18,438 nt of DNA from Calditrichota bacterium (lineage in GTDB: Bacteria > Calditrichota > Calditrichia > RBG-13-44-9): contig JAFGSO010000380.1 in assembly GCA_016934605.1 (NCBI GenBank), positions 1 to 18,438 of the forward strand, in the 5' to 3' direction. Position 1 is the stretch's first letter; each line of letters opens with the position of its first letter. This document shows positions 1-7,527 of the stretch, piece after piece. The notes under the pieces were generated by a model. It did no database searches. It saw only the letters and a list, made by a program, of their open reading frames with translations, and was not told the DNA's origin. The translations under genes and the position numbers were made by a program.

Positions 1-1
1 A

Positions 2-664
2 GAAATTAAAAAAGAGCTGGGAAGCTCTTTTATCTATTTGTCCGACGAATTTTATATCCGGACCGGAAAAGCTCTTCCGGGGAAGGATTATTATGAAGGA
101 TTCTATCAGTTGGAAAATGGGATTGGTTTAACCAGGGATATGGTGGATCGTTTCAGATCCGAACTGCCGCGAATCAGACAAATAATTCCCCCACTGAAAT
201 TTACTTTTGTGAGCGGAAAACTGGGTGCTCTGGTCCTGAAAAGATACATTATCCCATCGCTGACGGAGATACCGCACGCCAGTATTAAATTATACCAGGT
301 GCCCAATTACTTTTTCGGCACTTCTATCGTGGTTGCCGGTTTACTGGTGGGCAGCGATATTTATAATCATCTGAAGAATAAGGAACTGGGTGATTACATC
401 GTGTTACCTCCCCGGGTATTGAATCACGATGGTCTTTTCCTTGATGATTGGACGGTGGAAAAGCTGGAAAAAATGCTGAATCGCAAAATTATTATTTTTC
501 CGGATAGTTTTCTGACCCTGTTTGAAAATATTCGGACTGAGTCGTGGATTGCCGATGAGGATGAAGCCAGAAAAATACGCCATTCGGGTCCGTCGCTATA
601 CCTTGCAGAACATATGAAGATCGGTGAAGAATTATGTCAACAATCATTGAATGGAAAAAAGTAA
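2..664 (+). CDS. DUF512 family (radical SAM/PDZ-type) protein, C-terminal part
   Basis: The reading frame is open from base 2, so the gene begins before the window and only its last ~220 residues are visible. A TTG at 38 falls inside conserved sequence (SDEFY follows it) and is not taken as the start. The visible part resembles the DUF512 region of proteins that carry an N-terminal PDZ-like segment and a radical-SAM core: SDEFY with the following glycine-rich stretch, FVSGKLGA, a central SIVVAGLLVG, VLPPRVLNHDG and a final LFLDDWTVEKLEKML. No CxxxCxxC cluster is visible because that part would lie upstream. Proteins of this family often precede der, and der starts 26 bp downstream here, which supports the call. 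The biochemical function is unknown. Recognition is from motif memory, not a search. Confidence 0.75.
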   Translation, partial: EIKKELGSSFIYLSDEFYIRTGKALPGKDYYEGFYQLENGIGLTRDMVDRFRSELPRIRQIIPPLKFTFVSGKLGALVLKRYIIPSLTEIPHASIKLYQVPNYFFGTSIVVAGLLVGSDIYNHLKNKELGDYIVLPPRVLNHDGLFLDDWTVEKLEKMLNRKIIIFPDSFLTLFENIRTESWIADEDEARKIRHSGPSLYLAEHMKIGEELCQQSLNGKK

Positions 665-690
665 AAATCAATTACTAAAGAAAATTGAAA

Positions 691-2019
691 ATGATGAGTG
701 TACCTGTTGTTACCATAATTGGACGGCCGAACGTGGGTAAATCCACGCTATTCAATAGAATTATCAAAAAGCGTGAAGCAATAGTTGATGACCAGCCGGG
801 AGCGACCCGGGATCGGTTATACGCGGAAACGGACTGGCAGGGGCAATCTTTCATGCTGGTGGACACCGGCGGTTACATGCCTCAGGTGCTGGATGAAATG
901 GAAAAAGCCATCCGCGAACAGGTAGAAATTGCCATCGAAGAGGCTGACGTTATTCTCTATGTGACAGACCAGTCCACCGGAGTAACGGACTGGGATCAGG
1001 ACATTGCCTCAAAATTAAAAAAAGCCGAAAAAAAAGTAATTCTGATCGTCAATAAAGTTGACAATCAAATGATGGAAGCAGAGATTTATCAGTTTTTCAA
1101 TCTTGGCCTGGGTGAACCGCTCGGTGTTTCTGCATTGCACGGAAGAGCTATCGGGGATATGCTGGATGAACTTGTTCAAAAAGTCAGAAAAGTGCCCGAA
1201 ATTCCCCAGGCGGAGGATGGAATTAAACTGGCAGTGGTCGGCCGAGAGAATGTTGGCAAATCCTCCTTTGTAAATACACTGATCGGAAAAGCACGATCAA
1301 TCGTAACCACAATTCCCGGTACCACCCGGGATCCCATCGATTCCGAACTGAATTATCAGAAGAGAAAATATCTGCTAATTGATACTGCCGGTTTGAAAAG
1401 AAAGACCAGAGTGAAGGAGAATATCCTTTTTTACAGTCATCTCAGGACGCTTCGCAGTATTCAGAGAGCGGATGTTGTGCTATATTTCCTGGATGCCACA
1501 GACGGCCCCACACGACAGGACCTGCGGATTGTTCAGGAGGCGGCAGTTCAGAAAAAAGGTCTGGTAGTGGCGGTAAACAAGTGGGATCTTATTCCCAAGG
1601 ATGAAAAAACCATGAATATCTGGGAGAAAGCCCTGCGGGAAAAACTGGGAATTTATTCTTATATTCCCATCGTATTTACGTCGGTGTTGGAAAAAAAGAG
1701 ACTTTACAAACTGCTGGATGTGGCAACCGAAGTATACCAGGAACTGCAAAAAGTTATACCGACTCATGAGTTAAACGAATCACTTTTACCAATTATGCAG
1801 ACAACCAGCCCACCCTCAGTTCAGGGAAAAGAAATCAAGATAAAGTATATTACCCAGGTAAAGTCCAGTCCGCCCGTGTTTGCATTTTTCTGTAATTTCC
1901 CAAAGCTGGTTATGGAAAGTTACCGCCGTTTTCTGGAAAGAAAAATACGGGAGTTATGGGGCTTTCATGGTGTGCCGGTTACAGTCGTCTTTAAATCCAA
2001 AGGTAAAAAGAGAAAATGA
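691..2019 (+). CDS. der: ribosome biogenesis GTPase Der (EngA)
   Basis: Two GTPase domains lie in tandem, followed by a KH-like C-terminal domain, the layout that defines Der. It acts in the cytoplasm in maturation of the 50S ribosomal subunit. Domain 1 shows the P-loop GRPNVGKS, G3 DTGG and G4 NKVD. Domain 2 shows GRENVGKS, DTAGL and NKWD. The C-terminal ~110 residues include FCNFPKLV and end in a lysine-rich tail (KSKGKKRK). The length of about 442 residues is normal. ATG codons sit at 691 and 694; a TTG at 685 would give a slightly longer protein but has no better ribosome site. The TGA stop overlaps the ATG of a small ORF in the form ATGA. It probably shares a transcript with the DUF512 gene. 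Confidence 0.95.
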   Translation: MMSVPVVTIIGRPNVGKSTLFNRIIKKREAIVDDQPGATRDRLYAETDWQGQSFMLVDTGGYMPQVLDEMEKAIREQVEIAIEEADVILYVTDQSTGVTDWDQDIASKLKKAEKKVILIVNKVDNQMMEAEIYQFFNLGLGEPLGVSALHGRAIGDMLDELVQKVRKVPEIPQAEDGIKLAVVGRENVGKSSFVNTLIGKARSIVTTIPGTTRDPIDSELNYQKRKYLLIDTAGLKRKTRVKENILFYSHLRTLRSIQRADVVLYFLDATDGPTRQDLRIVQEAAVQKKGLVVAVNKWDLIPKDEKTMNIWEKALREKLGIYSYIPIVFTSVLEKKRLYKLLDVATEVYQELQKVIPTHELNESLLPIMQTTSPPSVQGKEIKIKYITQVKSSPPVFAFFCNFPKLVMESYRRFLERKIRELWGFHGVPVTVVFKSKGKKRK

Positions 2020-2099
2020 GATATGGCTGGCAATACGGTGAATCATCCTTAAATGAAAAACAGGTTCACAGATTACTGGACAAAGAGATGGAAATATGA
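2016..2099 (+). CDS. small ORF (27 codons) coupled to both neighbours
   Basis: An ORF of 27 sense codons starts at the ATG that overlaps the der stop (ATGA, 2016-2019). It ends at a TGA that overlaps the ATG of the metalloprotease gene (ATGA, 2096-2099). An AAAGG element lies 12 bp before the start. The predicted peptide begins MRYGWQYGES and ends in a charged, possibly helical stretch (RLLDKEMEI). It has no signal peptide, membrane segment or known domain. Overlaps at both ends are what translational coupling would look like, so it may be a small protein or a coupling leader that brings ribosomes from der to the protease start. I do not recognise a family, and a chance ORF is not excluded. 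Confidence 0.4.
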   Translation: MRYGWQYGESSLNEKQVHRLLDKEMEI

Positions 2100-3766
2100 A
2101 TAGCGGTATTCGGATTTCGGTTATTTTTCTTCTTCTGGTGAGGATCATGCTCTTATCTGCGGGGGAATCGGGAGACCCGGGAGCGGAGCTAGACAGTAAT
2201 TATTCGGAAATTCAGAAAACCCAGAACATCAAATGCGGATTTCCGGAAATGCTGCAGGCGCACACCCCCGGCAACCAGAAAAAGCTAAACCGGCTGTTGG
2301 AAAACCGCCTGGATGCAATTGATTTTGACCGGGTTTATATTTCACCGGCAGGATTCTTTCGCATCTATTATGATACCGAAGGTATTAATGCCATTCCAAT
2401 TTATGATCGGGATCTGAATGGGATACCGGATTACCTGGAATTTGTTGGGAAGTCGTTCGACCGTGCCTGGATACTGGAAATAGATTCACTGGGCTTCAAA
2501 CCTCCACCCGATTCAACAGGAAATCCCCGAGTGCAATATCCGGTTTTCTGCAGGAGGCTGGGATTTTACGGTCAGACCTGGCTGGAATATGAAATACCTG
2601 CATTGCCCGGCATCAACTATGTAACCTTTATCGAGATCAACACGAATTTTGAAGATATCAGTTATCCCGGTATTACTGATCCCATTGTGCGGGACAGTAT
2701 GGCAATAGCAGTAACGGCTGCTCATGAATTCAATCATGCCCTGCAGAGCGGTTATCGTCTGTGGGGAGAAAACGACTTTTTCTATGATCTCTGGTTCATT
2801 GAGAGTTCGGCTACCTATATGGAAGAAGTTGTTGCTGGAGAGGTGAACGATTACCTCCAGTACCTGGACTACTACCTTGGCAATACCCTTCTGCCTCTGG
2901 ATGAATCGACCGGCGGATATGAAGATTACGGCAAGGTTGTTCTGGAAATCATGCTGGGGGATCTGTACGGACGTGATATTACCAGAAGAATCTGGGCGGA
3001 AAGTGTGGAGAGGCGGGCCTTTCCGGCACTGGAAAAAATTCTGATTGAGAGTGGAACGGATATCGAATCGGAGTTCCAGCGCCTGGCATTGTGGTTGAAT
3101 TTTACCGGAAGAAGAACAATCCCCGGCAGGTATTTCCCGGATGCAAAGTGGTTCCCTTCGGTAAATAGAAAAATGGCTGAAAGTTTTCAGGATTTCGAAA
3201 CTGTACTACTGGTGGATTCGCTTCCCAGGCTCTCCTTTCAGTGGTATTACGCAGCAGTAAATACCGGTGTTCCGCAGCACCTTCTGCTCAGTGCCAGGAA
3301 CAGTGCACCGGCACGAAATCTGTCTTCTACCTTTGTTAATCCGGTTGACAACAGTTTTCTGCGGTATTCCGCCGCCATTCCTTTTGAATTGCCGTTCCTG
3401 ACCGAAAACAGTGTCGTTTCCCTGGGAGTTGTAAACACTTTTGACGAAGGTAGTTCATTCTTCAGCTTCGATCTTCGATCCAGACCACTTATAAATCAAG
3501 AAAATGAAAACGTCGTGGTATTTCCTCAGCCACTGAAAATTACAGTGAGTGATCCGTATTTAAAATTTAAAAATCTTCCCCGGGATGCCGAAATACATAT
3601 CTATAGTGGAAACGGATTTCTTTTAAAGAGTCTTCGAAGCGAGTCTTCACAGATTGCCTGGGATTTGAGGAATTCTCAGGGTGACCTCCTGGGAAGCGGA
3701 GTTTACCTTTTTCGTGTGGTATCGAAAGTGAAAGAAACCTCCGGTAAATTCATTATAATTCAGTAG
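2096..3766 (+). CDS. secreted zinc metalloprotease, MXAN_6640-like, with T9SS/FlgD-like C-terminal domain
   Basis: A protein of 556 residues. Residues 1-22 form an N-terminal hydrophobic segment consistent with a Sec signal peptide. An acidic D-x-D-x-N-G-x-P-D motif (DRDLNGIPD, before residue 120) looks like a calcium-binding loop and is usual in MXAN_6640-type putative metalloproteases. The zinc motif HEFNH is at residues 210-214, and E236 in the following WFIESSATYMEE is a candidate third ligand. The last ~75 residues form a beta-rich segment (LLGSGVYLFRV, then GKFIII) like the FlgD-type or type IX secretion sorting domains of FCB-group proteins. A secreted or surface protease is therefore likely, with unknown substrate. 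The ATG overlaps the stop of the preceding small ORF. A MEROPS or Pfam search would settle the family. Confidence 0.8.
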   Translation: MNSGIRISVIFLLLVRIMLLSAGESGDPGAELDSNYSEIQKTQNIKCGFPEMLQAHTPGNQKKLNRLLENRLDAIDFDRVYISPAGFFRIYYDTEGINAIPIYDRDLNGIPDYLEFVGKSFDRAWILEIDSLGFKPPPDSTGNPRVQYPVFCRRLGFYGQTWLEYEIPALPGINYVTFIEINTNFEDISYPGITDPIVRDSMAIAVTAAHEFNHALQSGYRLWGENDFFYDLWFIESSATYMEEVVAGEVNDYLQYLDYYLGNTLLPLDESTGGYEDYGKVVLEIMLGDLYGRDITRRIWAESVERRAFPALEKILIESGTDIESEFQRLALWLNFTGRRTIPGRYFPDAKWFPSVNRKMAESFQDFETVLLVDSLPRLSFQWYYAAVNTGVPQHLLLSARNSAPARNLSSTFVNPVDNSFLRYSAAIPFELPFLTENSVVSLGVVNTFDEGSSFFSFDLRSRPLINQENENVVVFPQPLKITVSDPYLKFKNLPRDAEIHIYSGNGFLLKSLRSESSQIAWDLRNSQGDLLGSGVYLFRVVSKVKETSGKFIIIQ

Positions 3767-3823
3767 AAGGAATAAAGGTTTGGATTGAATGCGAAAATAA
3801 GCGTTAGTAAGGATCACTATCCC

Positions 3824-3908
3824 GTGTTATCAGCAGTATTGATAAAATAACACAATACTGTTTGCTGCCGAAATTCTAATTCTTATTTTAGAATCAACAC
3901 AATGATTC
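3824..3908 (+). promoter_or_regulatory. leader of the PTS genes with interleaved inverted repeats
   Basis: Four inverted repeats lie in the 173-bp gap before the EIIC gene. GTGTTAT (3824-3830) pairs with ATAACAC (3847-3853). CAGTATTG (3834-3841) pairs with CAATACTG (3853-3860). ATTCTAA (3873-3879) pairs with TTAGAAT (3888-3894). GAATCA (3891-3896) pairs with TGATTC (3903-3908). The first two are interleaved and share base 3853, and the last two share bases 3891-3894. They could therefore form alternative hairpins, or the first two a pseudoknot. No T-run follows, so this is not a standard terminator. The region is AT-rich, so some pairing is expected by chance. Confidence 0.35.
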
Positions 3909-3939
3909 AAAAAATGGTGAACAGAAAGTTAAATTCCCG

Positions 3940-4590
3940 ATGAATCTTGCTTTTATCTCTTTCGTTATCAGTATTCTGTCTCTCGATATTACCATTGCCT
4001 TTCAGGTTTTGATATCGAGTCCGATATTTGCATGTCCGATCATCGGTTGGATTATGGGTGATATCTGGATGGGATTCGAGATCGGTTTTCTGTTTCAGCT
4101 GCTTTGGCTGGGGCGGATACCTGCAGGTGCTTCCATCGTCCCGGAGGGGAATATCGCCACCATGATCTCTACAGTACTGTTTATTGCCTATCAGGAGATG
4201 GGATTCCCCAATTCAACTCTGGTGATTATTTTTTTCTTAACCATTGTATACAGTTACATGGGATCTCTACTCACCATGTTCTATCGCAAATTTAATGGTA
4301 AAATCCTGAACCTGATGAACAAGCAGGTTCAGAATGTTCACTTTCCGGTACTTATTCTGCTGGAAGGCGGAAGCATGTTTTTCTATCTTTTTTCTGTCTT
4401 TTTATTTACTCTTTTGCTGCTTAAAGCGGGTATGCTGATTATGCCGGTTATTATTCCTGCTGTGGGACAGTTATTCGAAAGCCAGTTTATCATTGCCAAG
4501 CCAGTTATTCTTGGAATCGGTCTGGCATCCATATTTCCGGTCATTCGTGATGCATTATTCAGGAAAGCAGGTAAGAAAATTGTCCAGTAA
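3940..4590 (+). CDS. PTS mannose/fructose/sorbose-family transporter subunit EIIC
   Basis: A polytopic membrane protein of 216 residues with about six hydrophobic segments, in the style of EIIC of the mannose (Man-Fru-Sor) PTS family, which together with EIID forms the sugar channel. Family-like sequence includes ISSPIFACPIIGWIMGD near the N-terminus, then FQLLWLGRIPAGASIVPEG and IATMIS. It is shorter than typical EIIC proteins of about 250-265 residues, with the shortfall toward the C-terminal half. The ATG at 3940 has no clear Shine-Dalgarno sequence. The next gene, EIID, overlaps its 3' end, the usual C-then-D order. The soluble EIIA and EIIB subunits are absent from the window. The sugar cannot be assigned from the sequence. 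Confidence 0.85.
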   Translation: MNLAFISFVISILSLDITIAFQVLISSPIFACPIIGWIMGDIWMGFEIGFLFQLLWLGRIPAGASIVPEGNIATMISTVLFIAYQEMGFPNSTLVIIFFLTIVYSYMGSLLTMFYRKFNGKILNLMNKQVQNVHFPVLILLEGGSMFFYLFSVFLFTLLLLKAGMLIMPVIIPAVGQLFESQFIIAKPVILGIGLASIFPVIRDALFRKAGKKIVQ

Positions 4591-5353
4591 GCGGAAAAAA
4601 ATAACAAAGTGGGACCTTTTCAAGGTATTCCTGACCAGTTTTTTCATGCAGGCAGTCTGGAATTTTCGGAGCCTGATCAGCATCGGATTCAGTATCTGTT
4701 TTTTCCCGGTGATTGGTAAGCTTTGCGATTCTCCCGAGGCCAAGAAAGATTTCTTTCAGCGGCATCTCAAATTCTTCAATGCCCATCCGTACTTTGCATC
4801 ATTCGCTCTGGGCGTTTCAATCCGGTTGGAGGAGATGCGAAGTGAAGGACAGGCACAAATGCCGGAAACGGTTGACCGGCTCAAGGAAATGCTGGTCAGT
4901 CCGCTGGGAGCTGTGGGGGACAGACTGTTCTGGGTGACCATCAAGCCGGCCTGCCTGCTTACCGGGATGGTTGGAATCCTGATTGCTCCTACTGTTACCG
5001 CGCGCCTCATTACCCTGGCCATAACTTTTCTGATCTATAATATACCTCACTTCTATTATCGTTATCAGGGTATTATTGAGGGCTATAATCATCCATTCGA
5101 CATTCATAATTTCATCAGCCAGCAGAGATTCGAGGTGCTGCGCAAAATGTTTGTCTACTTGTTCTCCATCTCGCTAACGGCGCTGGTGATTCTGTTCATC
5201 TATCACCTTTTTCAATTAAAATTACCTCATATGTTGTTTTTTCTGGCATCGGTTTTTTATACCTATATTTTCATGAAGATATCACATAATTTTTATCTGG
5301 TTACCCTCGGATCGTTTATATTTTTTCTATTCGCAGCCATTTTGTTTCTCTGA
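4580..5353 (+). CDS. PTS mannose/fructose/sorbose-family transporter subunit EIID
   Basis: The mannose-family EIID membrane subunit and partner of EIIC. Recognisable stretches are LTSFFMQAVWNFRSLISIGF, a conserved N-terminal block, then RHLKFFNAHPYFASFALGV with LEEMRSEG, and the loop SPLGAVGDRLFWVTIKP. Hydrophobic helices fill the C-terminal third. The loop reads GDR where many homologues have GDP. The start is uncertain. TTG 4580 has an AGG about 8 bp upstream and gives an 11-bp overlap with EIIC, and is preferred. ATG 4550 is in frame and would add ten residues with a 41-bp overlap. Family homology begins after both. HPr follows 47 bp downstream, consistent with one operon. Confidence 0.85.
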   Translation: MSSKRKKITKWDLFKVFLTSFFMQAVWNFRSLISIGFSICFFPVIGKLCDSPEAKKDFFQRHLKFFNAHPYFASFALGVSIRLEEMRSEGQAQMPETVDRLKEMLVSPLGAVGDRLFWVTIKPACLLTGMVGILIAPTVTARLITLAITFLIYNIPHFYYRYQGIIEGYNHPFDIHNFISQQRFEVLRKMFVYLFSISLTALVILFIYHLFQLKLPHMLFFLASVFYTYIFMKISHNFYLVTLGSFIFFLFAAILFL

Positions 5354-5400
5354 TAACCTGATCCGAAGGATTAAATAAAATCTCATATTTTTAAAAAAAG

Positions 5401-5664
5401 ATGATTCAAAAATCATTCAAAATTATCAATAAAACAGGTCTGCATGCCAGACCGGCAGCTATTCTGGTAAAAACCACCGGAAAATTTAAATCTCAGATCT
5501 TTATCACCAAGGATGGAGAAAAAGTCAATGGTAAGAGTATCATGGGAATCATGACACTGGCCGCAGAAAGAGGGAGTATTATCGAGGTAACGGTTGATGG
5601 TCCGGATGAGAAGGCAGCAATGGATGCCATCGAGAAATTGATTACCAATCAATTTTATGAATGA
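5401..5664 (+). CDS. ptsH: phosphocarrier protein HPr
   Basis: A protein of 87 residues, the standard HPr length. GLHARPA places the phosphorylated histidine at exactly His15, which accepts phosphate from enzyme I and passes it to EIIA subunits. NGKSIMGIMTLA places a serine at exactly position 46, the site used by HPr kinase/phosphorylase in bacteria that have that enzyme. The protein is soluble and cytoplasmic. The gene follows EIID by 47 bp with an A-rich stretch and no strong ribosome site. Neither enzyme I nor hprK is in the window. The call is secure; a regulatory role through Ser46 is inference from the residue. Confidence 0.95.
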   Translation: MIQKSFKIINKTGLHARPAAILVKTTGKFKSQIFITKDGEKVNGKSIMGIMTLAAERGSIIEVTVDGPDEKAAMDAIEKLITNQFYE

Positions 5665-6178
5665 CAATTTTCAGAACCTGCCTATGTCCGGGCATTGAAA
5701 TTATTTTCGATGTGGTATACCATGAATGATTTTTTTTCAACAGGGTGAGTGAATCTTCGACACATTTTATGCAAAAGTTCCCTCCTTGCAATTTAATTAA
5801 ATATATGAAAATTCAGTATTTATTATTCTAACCCGGAAGAGTAATTTTCCCGGCATTCAATTTGCATATTTTTGAATGGACATATTCCCTGGAGTGCAGG
5901 AAAAACAGAGTTTCAGGTTATGTCTGTTTTAAAAGGCGGGGCATGATGGCCCGGACCCGGAAAAGGAACTCGCTGTTACTGAATAAAATCAAGCAAGTTG
6001 ATGCAGCTGAATTTATTTCTGTTGTGGTAAGCAGGGGGGATTCCTGGTGCATCTCGCCGGAGCGTCGGCAATAAGATGCCTTAAAAGGAAGAGTAATTCA
6101 TCAAATTTTAAAAAAAGATTTATGCAGGGACGGAATTGAGTCGAAAATAGTGAAATAGATAAGGTAAGGAAACTTAAT
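5665..6178. other. 514-bp stretch without a confident gene
   Basis: No conserved gene is recognised here. Visible items are: a short palindrome TGGTATACCA (5713-5722) followed by eight T at 5730-5737, a weak candidate terminator for the PTS genes; a 12-nt direct repeat GGAAGAGTAATT at 5835-5846 and 6087-6098; a possible 43-codon ORF at 5943-6074 starting ATGATG after a G-rich stretch and coding a basic N-terminus (MMARTRKRNS); and a GC-rich hairpin at 6049-6079, where GCATCT and GCCG pair with CGGC and AGATGC around a short loop. The hairpin spans the end of that ORF and has no T-run. A non-coding RNA or a 5' leader of the kinase gene is possible but unproven. An AAGGA 8 bp before 6179 is the ribosome site of the next gene. 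Confidence 0.5.
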
Positions 6179-7366
6179 ATGAAGCGTGATGAAGTGAAAG
6201 TTCTGGTCGTTGAAGATGAAGAAATAATCCGCATGATGTTCAAGCAGTCGTTTTCCAACTGGGGTTTTAAGGTAGATACAGCGGAGAATGGCAAGGATGC
6301 GCTGGAAAAATGTCAAAAACAGTTCTACAATATTGTGGTTACTGACTTAAACATGCCTGTAATGGATGGCATGGATTTGCTCAAGCGACTGAAAAGCAAG
6401 TTTGCGCACCAGGAAGTTATTGTCATCACCGGCTATGCAACTATCGAGTCTGCGATTGAAGCCATGAAGCTAGGAGCCTATGATTTTATTTTAAAGCCGG
6501 TAAACTTCGATCACGTGCAGTTTACTATTAACAAATGTTTTACCAAGATACGTGCGGAAGCAGAAAATGAAGAATTACGCGAATTAAATTCGCAACTGCT
6601 GGAACTGAACGAGATGAAAGATAAATTTCTATATATAACCAATCACGAGATCAGAACTCCTCTTACCATCATCAAGGGTTACATTGATGTCTTAAGCAAT
6701 CTGATTATTAATCCGAACTCCGAGGTTACTGAAACTCTTACTATACTGGAAGATACCGTTGCTGAACTCAGCGAGCTGGTAGACCGAATGCACCTGCTGA
6801 AATCTCTTGAATTGGGTGAGACACCGAAAAATAATAATACGCTGGATTTGAAAGAGATTCTGGGCAAAGTCTACCGGGATATGGCGAATCTCTTCAAGGT
6901 CCGGAACATCGAGCTGCGGATTGTTGTGGATAAGAAACCGCTTTTTATCAAAGGAGATTACCGGCAGGTTCGGCTTATAATGCGTGAACTGTTGAACAAT
7001 GCATTAAAGTTTACTCCTGACGGTGGCAAGGTGATGGTAAAACTGGAAATCAAAAATGACCAGATTCTTTATTCGGTAAAGGATACCGGTGTCGGCATTC
7101 CTTACGATAAACAGAATGTTATATTCGATCGTTTCTATGAAATACAGGATGTGGTGAATCACCGTTCATCAAAAAAGGATTTTATGGGTGGCGGGCTTGG
7201 CATCGGTTTGAGCATGGTGAAGGAGATAGTTGAGGGCATGGACGGGCGAATAGAATTGCTGAGCGAACCTGGCCAGGGATCGGTTTTCAAACTGGTTCTG
7301 CCATATTCGCAGACAAAATCCAAAACGGCCACGGTTGATAAAACGATTGTTGATACTAAAGCGTAA
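6179..7366 (+). CDS. receiver-histidine kinase hybrid protein (REC-HisKA-HATPase_c)
   Basis: A 395-residue soluble signalling protein. A receiver domain comes first (about 7-120), with acidic residues E12 and D13, phosphoacceptor D56 in VVTDLNMP, T84 and K106. A helical linker follows, then a HisKA domain with NHEIRTPLT and phosphoacceptor His156. The HATPase domain shows the N box (ELLNNALKF), G1 box DTGVGIP, F box FDRFYE and G2 box GGGLGIGLSMV. All key residues are present, so both domains should be active. There is no membrane segment and no sensor domain, so input presumably arrives by phosphorylation of D56 from another kinase. AAGGA lies 8 bp before the ATG. No cognate output regulator is adjacent. 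Confidence 0.9.
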   Translation: MKRDEVKVLVVEDEEIIRMMFKQSFSNWGFKVDTAENGKDALEKCQKQFYNIVVTDLNMPVMDGMDLLKRLKSKFAHQEVIVITGYATIESAIEAMKLGAYDFILKPVNFDHVQFTINKCFTKIRAEAENEELRELNSQLLELNEMKDKFLYITNHEIRTPLTIIKGYIDVLSNLIINPNSEVTETLTILEDTVAELSELVDRMHLLKSLELGETPKNNNTLDLKEILGKVYRDMANLFKVRNIELRIVVDKKPLFIKGDYRQVRLIMRELLNNALKFTPDGGKVMVKLEIKNDQILYSVKDTGVGIPYDKQNVIFDRFYEIQDVVNHRSSKKDFMGGGLGIGLSMVKEIVEGMDGRIELLSEPGQGSVFKLVLPYSQTKSKTATVDKTIVDTKA

Positions 7367-7527
7367 AAAAGATTTTACCTCTTAGCTAAGAATAAGCGGT
7401 AATTCATCACCGGCTGTTTTTACGGCCCGGAGTATGAGCCAATAAACTCACAATCCACCCGCAAAATTCACCTGTTGGCATTCCGGTTTTATCAAAAATT
7501 ACCACATACATCTCAGTACAATATTTC
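7367..7527. other. intergenic gap upstream of the nfeD promoter
   Basis: No gene is seen. A perfect 12-bp palindrome TCTTAGCTAAGA lies at 7380-7391, 14 bp after the kinase stop. A weak 4-bp stem (CGGT 7397-7400 with ACCG 7409-7412) followed by five T at 7417-7421 could be a poor terminator for the kinase gene. The rest is unremarkable. Confidence 0.4.

Noticed and set aside
5710..5738. Terminator after ptsH
   Set aside because: The T-run is good, but the palindrome TGGTATACCA gives only a 3-4 bp stem and lies 7 bases from the T-run, so it is mentioned only as weak.
5862..6074. 70-codon ORF as a firm gene
   Set aside because: No family resemblance, no good ribosome site at its first ATG, and it ends inside a stable hairpin; kept only as part of the gap description.
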